From Lutraria lutraria (taxonomy: Eukaryota > Mollusca > Bivalvia > Venerida > Mactridae), in contig OZ026844.1 in NCBI GenBank assembly GCA_964023205.1, positions 26,076,934-26,140,933 of the forward strand: a DNA stretch of 64,000 bases. Reading direction: 5' to 3'. Under the pieces are notes generated by a model. The model did no database searches, was not told the origin of the DNA, and saw only the letters and a list, made by a program, of their open reading frames with translations. Positions 39,601 to 51,600 of the stretch are shown piece after piece. Every line of letters starts with the position of its first letter. Positions within the stretch are counted from its first letter, which is position 1. Made by a program: the position numbers and the translations under genes.

Positions 39601-42600
39601 CCTGGATTCTATTGTACTGTTGTTGTCATGGATATTGGTAAGTTATACAGTTAGTGCCAGTCAAATTACCAAGTACACATCATTAACTTCAAATATACAG
39701 TCAGTGCCAGTCAAATTACCAAGTACATATCATTAACTTCAAATATACAGTAGTGCCTGTCAAATTACCAAATGCACATCATTAACTTCAAATATACAGT
39801 AGTGCCAGTCAACTTACCAAGTACACATCATTAACTTCAAATATACAGTCAGTGCCTGTCAAATTACCAATTACGCATCATTAACTTCAAATATACAGTC
39901 AGTGCCAGTCAACTTACCAAGTACACATCATTAACTTCAAATATACAGTCAGTGCCAGTCAACTTACCAAGTACACATCATTAACTTCAAATATACAGTC
40001 AGTGCCAGTCAAATTACCAAGTACACATCATTAACTTCAAATATACAGTCAGTGCCTGTCAAATTACCAAGTACACATCATTAACTTCAAATATACAGTC
40101 AGTGCCTGTCAAATTACCAAGTACACATCATTAACTTCAAATATACAGTCAGTGCCAGTCAAATTACCAAGTACACATCATTAACTTCAAATATACAGTC
40201 AGTGCCTGTCAAATTACCAAGTACATATCATTAACTTCAAATATACAGAATAAGGTGTAAGATAAAATCTTTTGGCTTTTAATGCTTCCTTCAAAATAAT
40301 CATTCATTGAACATTCAACTGTAACTATCTTTTTTTTAACATTATATATGTAGTAATATAATGTCAGATTCTAAGAAACAATGAATCTGATTCACTGTTA
40401 TGTTTATCTTCAAAAAGATAATTATGAAATGCTGATTCAGTATGATATTAACTATGTATTTATTAAAGTGATACATAATATGGCTTTGGTACCTCAACTA
40501 ATTATCTCCAAATGATTTCTTTTGGTTTTTGTTGTACTAATTGTAAGATGATTAGGTTTTATTAAAAAAAAATCAATAAAAGAAATTAATGTAGCCCTAA
40601 CGCTTGTAAGTATGGAACATTCTAAGCAAATTTTGTTTATTATGAACAGGTGTCCGAGTAAAGGAAGCATTCCTTGATAAGATATCAGGTGGTACTGTTG
40701 AACCAGGTACCAAATTGACCTTAACCTGTGATACACCAGGAGCTAGAATATACTACACAACAGATGGCTCACCGGCAGAACTTCACATTGATTCTGTCAA
40801 GGTTTCTTTATTTGCTTTGTATATAATCATTTATTATTGTAAACTTAATTATTCTACTTCATTGTACTTCATTTTACATGTATTACATATTTTACCTGTA
40901 TTACACATTTTACCTGTATTACATATTTTACATGTATTACACATTTTACATGTATTACACATTTGATTAATGGTTCCCTGTGATTGCTTCTTTGGTTACT
41001 TACCAATCTATGATATAGGTATGAAAACAGCTAAGACCATTGTAGGATCTACACAGAGTGCACATTTGAGAATTTAATATTGTAATAAATGACAATGAAG
41101 CCTGTCGATTGGTCATCCATTTACTAAACTCTTACTTATTTGTTTTCAGTTGTACAAACCAGAGAAAGGTATTGTTTTGTCGAAACCTGGTCTTAGATTT
41201 ATTCGAGCCATTGCTGTAAAAGAGGGACGTCTCAACAGTCACATCTTTACCTCTAAGTAAGTATATGGTAATAGGATGAAAAGATATATATACAGTCAAA
41301 CCTGTGAATAAAGGTGATTCTTTTAAAGACTGTCATTGATAAATTAGAATGAAATGACCTCTGAATAAAGGCCATCTGTCTATAAAAAGCCACATTTTGT
41401 CTTTCCCAAGGGTGGCCTTTGTTCAGAGGTTTGACTGTTTATTGTTTATCATGGTAATACTCCTGCTAAATAATATGTCATAATCTTGGTACTAGTAACA
41501 TTCGGTCATGAAGGAGAGTATAGTGAAAGAGGTACTTGTATACGCAGTGATTGAATATGCAGTTACTTTTATATCGGATATAAAACAAATACAATAAAAC
41601 CTCGATAATCCGACTAAGGGTGTAATAGTTCTATCTTGGTACGGTTCACGATACGATGCCTTGTCCATACGGTACGGAACAGTACGGTCTGGCATTTTTC
41701 CAATGCGTTTTCAAGGGGAGTAAATCTGCAAAACAATAATGGTGGAGGTTGAATTGCAATTACCTCCGATGTGTTATGAAAAAAATTATGGAAGCATTTT
41801 GGGTTCTGGACGGAAAAAAGTCTGCCTTTAATGAAACCTCAATGTGTCTACAATGTTTTGTTGATGTCTCGTAGAAATTGGGCAATACGACCAATTTGGC
41901 AACTCACATGAAACAACACCATCCTGACAAATTTGATTCATCTGTCTGTTCTCAAGCTACAAAGAAAACGAAAATAGAAAATAAAGCAAAGTTGTCCCAG
42001 CATTAGGCTAATGCAGGGGGCAGGGGACAATTGCTTAATTGTCTGTATTCATTTTCTTGTCCATATTTTTTAAAAAGAACTTAATATATAATAACACAGT
42101 AAAGAAGTATGCATAAAAACTATAGAAAGGACTGCTGTTGTCATTTACTTGTTACAAACTTTAGTCTGAATAATGTTTAAATGGTTTTTATACATGCCGT
42201 TGTCATCTCACAATACGTATCGTGATACGTATTGTATCGTAAACCCTGTACCGCGATACGTATCGTGAGGGGAGCATATCGTTACACCCTTAGGTTTTAC
42301 TGTAGATTTAAGTCATTTGTCGTTATAACTGTCAATATAATACAGCTGTATTCTTGGATATATAAAATTGTGTATATATAACTATATATTTATTTATCAG
42401 TCGTTTCTGGGTGTTGGGTGAAGAAGAGGATTCTGATTCATCAGACATATCTGAGGCTGAAAGAGTTCCGAGAGCAAAATCCTCTGTAAGTATAGAACAG
42501 CATGTAAGTTTATAAACTGAGATTCATCTCTTACTTGTAATCTCATTGTCTTGTTTTGGATTTTTTAGCTCACCTGAGGTGAGCTTTTAGGATCGTTCAA

Positions 42601-45600
42601 TGTCCGGCGTCTGTCCACAATTAGTTTGTTTACACTCTAGCAACCGCAGCTCTTAACGAATCATGATTAAACTTGCTCACAATGTATATGGCCACAATGT
42701 CTCCACTCAGTTCAATTATGGGCAAAATCGGACAATAACTTATGGGCCCTTGAATTACAAAATTTGCTATATTTAGCTTGTTTACACTCTAGCGCCTTCA
42801 TTTATTTACCAATCGTAATCATATTTTCAGTAAATGTGTATAACCAAAAGATCTTGGACTAGGTAGATTATGGGCAAAATCGGATCAGAACTTCAAGAGT
42901 TATGTGTCCTTAACTTAGAAAATTTGCTATATTTGAGTTTGTTTACACTCTAGCGCATTCATTTATTCACCAATCCTAATAATATTTTCAGTAAATGTGT
43001 ATAACCAAAAGATCTTGAACAAGTTCGATTATGGGCGGAATCGGACCAGAACTTCAAGAGTTATGGGCCCTTGACTTTGAAAATTTGCTATATTTTAGCT
43101 TGTTTACACTCTAACGCCTTCATTTATTCACCGATCCTAATCATATTTTCAGTAAATGAGTATAATCAAAAGATCTTGGACAAGTTTGATTATGGGGGGA
43201 ATTGGACCTGAACTTCAAGAGTTATGGGCCCTTGACTTAGAAAATTTGCTATATTTTAGGGATAAAATCGTATCTTCGTTATTTTTTATCAGGAATCATT
43301 GTTAATTCAATTAATTCACTTCTTTCTTCATAGTTGTTAGAAATGTAAGTGAACAGAAGTTTGTATAAGGTTATGAAGACATTGTAAAAACAGAAATTGA
43401 GCTTCAGTTCCATCATAGGAGTTTATATCCAGATTGATACTTTTGTATTTATTTTTATAGTGCATTAACTTTCTATTCTTTCATGAAAGCATTTATTGGG
43501 GTTGAAATGTTCTTGTTTATTTGTGTGGAATGTTTATATTCAGGCTAAAACATGGGACTGGTGGGGCTGTATACCTAACATCAAGGCTTGTTTCACCAAT
43601 CCTGGAACTATGGAAGTATTCTGGGATCCTCCTCAGTCGGGACATTTGGCACTTATTGATGGATACCAGGTTTGTTGTAGTTTCAGTTTAGTGTAAAGTT
43701 TTTTTTCTCCATATAGAGCTCTTTGCTTGTTCTTAATCTTACCAATCAAAACCTTGGTTTTTGTTGACTGTTGTTTTTTAGGATCAGACGAAATTCAGAT
43801 GTAGAGAAGAGGTTTTGATAATACAGTACGGTTCGGTTAATTTGTCCGATTTTCGCGAATCTACATATTTACTTCATAAATGACTTGACAAAATTTTAAT
43901 CAGATGTCTGGATTTCAGTCGGTCTTGGCTGAAGGATTTAGTAAGTGTTAAATCCTGAATTATCTTACCATGTGACTGTTTTCGGAAAATGAACGGTCAA
44001 CAGAAAGGGAAAGTAGAAGAAAGATTCACAATAAATATCCTTTTAGCTACTTGAGGGTCGGCTTTAGACGTTCACGAATCACCGTGATCCATCGCTATCA
44101 AAGATTACCGACTGATAAATGAGTCATAAAACGCGGTGGTTAGTGACATTGCGGTGATTTGCGTTTTTTCAAGATGGATGCCGCTATGGGTGATAAATTG
44201 CCGATTACAAACGCGGGGGAAATGTGAAAGTCAGACAAATCACCCAAACCATACTGTACAGGAGGCCTTTTCTACTGCCTAAATTTTCTAGAATAGGTTA
44301 TCAAGAAATCTCTTTATGGTTTGTTTCAAAGTTACCTTGAAAAAACTCTATATTATATGAAATGTCTACTCTCAATAAGAAGAATATAATTAGGATTCCT
44401 CGTAAATCTGTTTAATATATTCTTCTACTTGAAATCTTATTACAAATTTGTTCCCTGTCTGTATATGGACTACAGTTACTGTAACTTCTATTTTCATAGT
44501 AATGGATACAAAACATGTGAACTGTTTATTTTACCAGCAATTATAAACTTCATGATACAATGTATTGATGTTTTAGGATCAATTTTTCAGCAAGTACTTT
44601 AACACACAATGAAGATTTCAATGGATATTTTAAAATCAAATAATATACATTTTTAATGATGTATTTTGTTACAATCAGGATAGCTAGATTGTTAAATAGA
44701 AAGCTGATTTATTTTCTAGATTATTTCTAGATAATTATACCCCCAGATATGAAATATATGGGGGCTATATTGGATTCACGCTTGACGGTCGGTCGGTTGG
44801 TCGGTCGGTCGGTCGGTCCGTGCGTCTGTAGACACAATTTGTCCGGAGAATTTCTCAGCAACTACTTACAGGATTTCAATAAAACTTCACAGAAGTGATC
44901 AGTAGTAAGCCTAGTTGTGCTAGCTTAAAGCATTTTTCGTTCGGATTAATTTTCACTGAGTTATACCCCTTTGTTGTTTTTATTCAGTATATACAATAGG
45001 CAAATTTTGTCCAGAGAATTTCTCAGCAATTACTCACAGGATCTCAATGAAACTTCACAGAAGTGATCAGTAGTAAGCCTAGTTGTGCATGCTTAAAGCA
45101 ATTTTCGTTCGGATTAATTATCACTGAGTTATACCCCTTTGTTGTTTTTATACAGTATATACAATAGGCAAATTTTGTCCGGACAATTTCTCAGCAACTA
45201 CTCACAGGATCTCAATGAAACTTCACAGAAGTGATCAGTAGTAAGCCCAGTTGTGCATGATTAAAGCATTATTCGTTCGGATTAATTTTCACTGAGTTAT
45301 GGCCCTTTGTTGTTTTTATACAGTATATACAATAGGCAAATTTTGTCCGGACAATTTCTCAGCAACTACTCACAGGATTTCAACGAAACTTCACAGAAGT
45401 AATGAGTAGTTAGCCTAATTGTGCATGCTTAAATCATTTTTCATTTGGATTGATTTTCACTGAGTTATAGCCCTTTGTTTTTTTCTACAGTATATACAAT
45501 AGGCAAATTTTGTCCTGACTATTTCTCATTGACTACTGCCAGGAATTCAATAAAACTAGTTGTGCATGCATTAAGCTTGTCTTGGTTGCAGGTTAAATTT

Positions 45601-48600
45601 TCACACAGTTATGGCCCTTTGTTGTTTTTTAGCTCACTTGTCACAAAGTGACAAAGTGAGCTATTAGGATCACTCTCTGTCCGGCGTCCGGTGTCGTGCG
45701 GTGTGCGTCGTGCGTCGTCAAACTTTTTGTTGTGACCACACTAGGGGCCACATTTTTTGCTCAATTTTAGCAAAACTGGGTCAGAACGTTAATATCAACA
45801 AAATCTTGGACGAGTTCGATATTGGGCCATTTGGGGTCAAAAACTAGGTCACCAGGGCCAAATAAGGGAAAACCTTGTGAACACTTTAGAAATCACTGTT
45901 TTGAATTTATCTTCATGAAACTTTGTCAGAATGTTTATTTTAATAATATGTAGGTCAAGTTTGAAAATGGGTAATTTCTGTAGTAAAATTAGGTCACTAG
46001 GGCAAATTGCTGGAAAACCTTGTGAACACTCTAGAAGTCACTGTTTTGATTGGATGATCATGAAACCTTGTCACAATGTTTGTCTTCATAATATCTTGGA
46101 CGAGTTCGAACATGGGTCATCTTGGGTCAAAAACTAGGTCGCTAGGTCAAATCTTATGAAAAACCATGTTAACACTGTAGATTTCACAGTTATTATTGGA
46201 TCTTCACCAAACTTTGTCAAATCGTTTGTTTTAATGATATAACGGTCAAGTATAACTATGGATCATCTGGGGTCAATAACTAGGTCACCAGGTCAAATCT
46301 TAGGAAAACTTTGTTAACACTGTAGATGTCACTGTTTTAATTGGATCTTCACCAAACCTTGTCAAAATGTTTGCCTCAATGATATGTGGGTCAAGGATGA
46401 ACATGGGTCAGCCGGGTTCAAAAACTGGGTCACAAGGTCAAATCTTAGGTAAAAATCTTGTAAAAGCTCTAAATTGTCAGATTGTTTGTCGTAATAATAG
46501 TAAGGACAAGTTCAAATATGGGTCACCTAGGGTCAAAAACCAGGTCACAAGGTCAAATCTTAGGAAAACCTTATTAACACTGTAGATGTCAAATTTTGAT
46601 CGTATCTTCACCAAACCTAGTCAGACTGTTTGTCTTAATGATATGTAAGACAAATTCGAACATAGGTCATCTGGGGTCAAAAACTAGGTCACCGGTTCAA
46701 AACAATGTTTTAATGAGTGAACAGTGATTGTCATGTGAGCGATATAGGGCCATCTTGGCCCTCTTGTTATACAGTGTATATACAATATCTCAGTAACTAC
46801 TCATAGGAATTCAATGAAACTTCACAGAAGTTATAAAAAGTAAGCCAAGTTGTGCATGCAATAACCAGGTTTTGTTTGGATTAATTTTCACTGAGTTATG
46901 GCCCTTTGTTTTATACAATTAGGTAAATTTTGTCCGTACCATTTCTCAGCAACTACATGCAGGAATTCAGTGAAACTTCTTAGAAGTGATAAGTAGTTTG
47001 CCAAGTTGTGCATGTCCACAATAGGTTTTGTCCAAGTAAATTTTAATGAGTTATGGCCCTTTGTTATTTTTTATATAATGTATATTTAGAAACTGGTCAG
47101 GATATTTCTAAGCAACAATTTGCAGGTATTAAAAAAATGAAAATGCATTATATTTCCCTCTGTAAAATGTAACAATAACTGTGTCAAGGCCGCATCTGGG
47201 GGTATTCATCACCTTTAGTGATAGTTCTAGTTATACATGTAAATACTAAATTTACATACATTCATTAGAGGAGGCATTAAAATCATTTTTAGGAGAAAAT
47301 CAACTTATCTTTGAAATGCAGACCTGCAGTAGTGTGTTTAGATATTTTCCATTGTTAACCAGGTTTTCACAAAGTTAAACCTGGTTATTAGAATGCCGAA
47401 AATGGCAGGCGGGCGGGCGGGTGGGTGGGCGTCAAACAGGCGGTGTCCGGTCAATAGCTTAAGTTCTGATGGACCAATCTTGACCAAACTTGGTATGTAG
47501 GATCCTTGAATAAAAACCTAGCATGGGGTTGTATTTGGGGACTGTGGGATCAAGGTCAAGGCCACTGTTACTAAAAATAGAAAATCAGTGTCCGGTCAAT
47601 AACTAAGTTTGGAAGACCAATGTTGACTAAACTTGGTATTTAGGATCCTTGAAAGAAAACCTAGCCTGGGATTGTATTTGTGGAGCAATCTACTTCCACA
47701 TTTTTCAAGGGATTGAATTGAAACTTGAAATATATTATCTGTATGAAATGTAGATGTGCAAGACACAATTTTCATAACCAGTGATCCACTCATTGCAGAG
47801 TTATGTGCCCTTGAACTTAGCCATATAGTGTACTATCGCATTCTTTGTGTCAAAGCAGCTCGGGGGTATTAGTCACCTCTGTGACAGCTCTAGTTATGGT
47901 TAATTTGATTTATCTTATTAAATTGCTATTTACATGTATATTTGTATGTTGTTGTTTTTTTCCAGATTTTTTTGAATGGTGTAACATACTGTAACATGTT
48001 CCCCGCCACTGACAATAGTTTGTGTATCAGTGGACTGGCTGGAGGTCGTCTGTATGAAGTTGTGGTTGAAGTATATGGCAAAAAATCTGATTGTACTCCA
48101 CAAAAATCAAGCAAATTGGTAAGAATATATCATGCATCTCAATAAAGATGTAAATCTTCATATGTAGGGGATATGCTGGTTATCATAGAGTTGAATTGTG
48201 CAGATATTTTATATTCTTCATTCGTCCGCAGGAGTAATTATTGAATTTACTTGATTTACTTCAGACAGTCTTTTCTCCAATGTTTGGTGTTAAGTGATGA
48301 AATTCATCAACCAAACTAAATTAATGACAGTTGGGTTTTAAGAAATAAATACAATTTGCTTTTTTTGTTCTTCTGCACAGTGCATATATGTTGTCTTGGT
48401 AAAATAAAGTTTTTTTATGCCCCCTGTCTGTCCTTTCAAATTTTGGTTTCCGAGTGATAAATCAAGAAATATTTCATGGGCTTGTTTCATACTTTACATA
48501 AAGACATCAAAAATTTATTATAATAAAATACAAGTAGGATTTCCGTTACAATCCATCTATTTTCACAGGAGTTATGGCCCCTTTTTGACTTAGCACTCAG

Positions 48601-51600
48601 CGAGGGCATTCGTTTCCTTAGGACACATTTCTAAGTCTTTCTTTTTTATCGAAGTCATTGTCCCAATTTAGTCATTCTTTAGTTCTATGATTATATTTAT
48701 AGTTATTATCATTAATTCCAGAAACTAAAATGTCCACTTATTACCCCTGATGGTGGCCCCGTGATATCTTTGGAGAGAACTGACAAACCTGATGCCCTGG
48801 CTATTGTATGGATGTCAATTGATTCTCAACAATTGCCTGTGTCTGGTTACCTAGTTTTCCTCAATGATAAACAATGTGGTGCAAGAGTAAGTACAAGTTT
48901 CCTGGCTTTTCACATATCTTCTTAAATTTAGATTTTTTAGCTCACTTGATTGCTTTTAGGATCGATGAATGTCTGGCGTCCGTCGTCCATCCGCCGTCGG
49001 CCGTCCACAATTAGTTTGTTTACACTCTAGCATCCACAGCTCTTAACGAATCGTGATCAAACTTGCTCACAATATATATGGCCACAATGTCTCGGCTAAG
49101 TTTGATTATGGGCAAAATCGGACAGTTACTTCTAGAGTTATAGGCTCTTGACTTAGAAAATTTGCAATATTTAGCTTGTTTACACTCTAGCACCAATCCT
49201 GATCATATTTTCAGTAAATGTGTATAACCGAAAGATCTTGGACAAGTTCGATTATGGGCGGAATCGGACCAGAACTTCAAGAGTTATGGGCCCTTGACTT
49301 TGAAAATTTGCTATATTTAAGGTTGTTTGCACTGTAGCGCATTCATTTATTCACCGATCCTAATCATATTTACAATGAATGTGTATGACCTTACGGTCTT
49401 GGAAAAGTTCAGTTATGGGTGGAATCAAATCACAACTTCAAGAGTTATGGGCCCTTGGATTAGAAAATTTGCTATCTTTTAGCTTGTTTAACAGTATTAT
49501 ATCTTCATTGTTGGTTTTGATCTCAAAATCTACATAAAATTGGGTTATACGAGATGGAAACTATATTATCCGGTCATTGTTCTCTGGTGAGCGATCAAGG
49601 GCCATCTTGGCCCTCTTGTTTCATCTTACTATACATGTTCATTGGTATTAAAGTTTCTTGTATTTTAAAGGCCTGTTAGCTTTTTGAATTAGTAATAAAG
49701 AACAATAGATAAAATGGTAGTAAAATATAAGAAATATATTATGCTTACTCTAAAGCAATATTTACAAAATGCCTTTCTTTAGCCACATCTACTTAGTGTA
49801 CTAAGAGTGTATCTCTCCCTATTTGAAGAACAAGTTAATCTACTATTGCACTGAATGGACAAAATTGCATCAATCTGATTTTATAATGGAGATTTTATCT
49901 GATGAATTCAAAGGGTAATTTTTTATGAAGAACTTAATGTGAGCATGGACCTTGCAATGAAATCAATTCACAATGGATTGAATGGTTATTAATACATATA
50001 CATAAATTATGTTTTTCTATGAATGAAGGATGTGATTTGACTTAGAGGTTTGATTAGAAACTTTGTTTGATTTATTCTAGCTTGTTCCTGATCCAGAAAG
50101 TAATCGATGTAAAGTTGTCATTGGGAGCTGTGAGGTTGAGAAACCATACAAGGTGTATGTCGTAGCTATACCTGCTGGTGAGTGGAAATTTGTATTACAC
50201 TATCATGATTATTAATTTCACACATTTTAGCATTTAATTTCTTATAATTCACTATAATAACACTAATGCTATTATACCACAAGTCTTTTAATCTTAATTA
50301 TCTGATATATTATTGGATGCATGGTCATCTCTGCAAAGCCCGTTTGATCTCCTGTACAGTGTCCAAGAATTTCATACACTTGCATGTTGTAGATTTCTAA
50401 TTGATTTTTCAAAATTAATACGTGGAAGTAAGCACCTTTCTGCATCCATGATTTTTGTAACATATATAGAATTTAAACTGTTTTTAGCTCACCTGAGCAA
50501 AGCTCTGGGTGAGGTATTGATATACTATTTTGTCTGTTGTCTTTCTGTCCACAATTCTTCTGAATCTTTTGTCTAAAAGCAAAAGGTTTAGAGTTCAGAT
50601 ATTCGGCATGTTGGAAAATCTAGAGATGCTAAAGTAATATCCCTGGGATCATAATTGGCATAGGCCCCATTTGCAGGGGCCCCATGTTTTATATATGATT
50701 TATATAAGAATATCAAATAAAAATATTCTTGTCTTAAAAGCATAAGCTTTAGAGCTGAGATATTTAGCATGGAGCTACATCTAGAGGCCCTTTAATAAAG
50801 TTGGTAAAATGATGTCCCTGGGGTCATTATTGGCCCCGCCCTCGGGTCCTGTTTTTAAACAGATTTATATGGGAAAATGTAAAAAAATATTCTTGTCTGA
50901 AAGCACAAGATTTAGAGTTTAGATATTTTGCATGTAGCAACATTTAGAGGCCCTCTAGCAAAATTGCTAAAATAATATCCCTGAGGTCTTATTTTCAAAT
51001 ATGTTTTACATACTGCAGCACAAATTTAAATAAAATTTGTGATATTGCCATAACTTGTTTCTCAGGTGAGCATCCCAGGGCCACTTGGCCCTTTTGTTCA
51101 TTGTTGTTGTTATATAAGATAAGTTTGCACATAAAGTCAAATTTTGCATGTCACAGCATGTGAAAGACTTAGTGGCTTTCCATATCTTTTTTTAAAATAG
51201 ATAGTTCAAAGATTTAATTAATCACACATGTTTATATTATAATTTTATAATCACATTCCACAGATAAAGAAAAAAGTGGTAAGAGATGGGACCCTGTGTT
51301 TTCTTCATTGTAGTTTATAGAACCTATGGTGGCTGTTTTTGTAGCGGATTCATATTTTCTCTTCTGATCCTTTTGTTGTATTTGTTCTATTGTGTTTTTG
51401 TCTTTCGTTGTTATTACTATGGTGATATATACTTATTCTTTTACATCTTACTATTTTTAGCTCACTTGGCACAGAGTGCCAAGGTGAGTTTTTAGGATCA
51501 AGCTTTGTCTGTTGCCTGTCATCAACAATTTATTTAAACAACATCTACTCCTAAACAACTGGATCAATTTCAACAAAACTTCACAGGTGTGTTCCTTACT

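Noticed and set aside
39645..40248. Regular direct repeats resembling a CRISPR array
   Set aside because: The 50-bp units are contiguous without variable spacers and lie in a eukaryotic intron.
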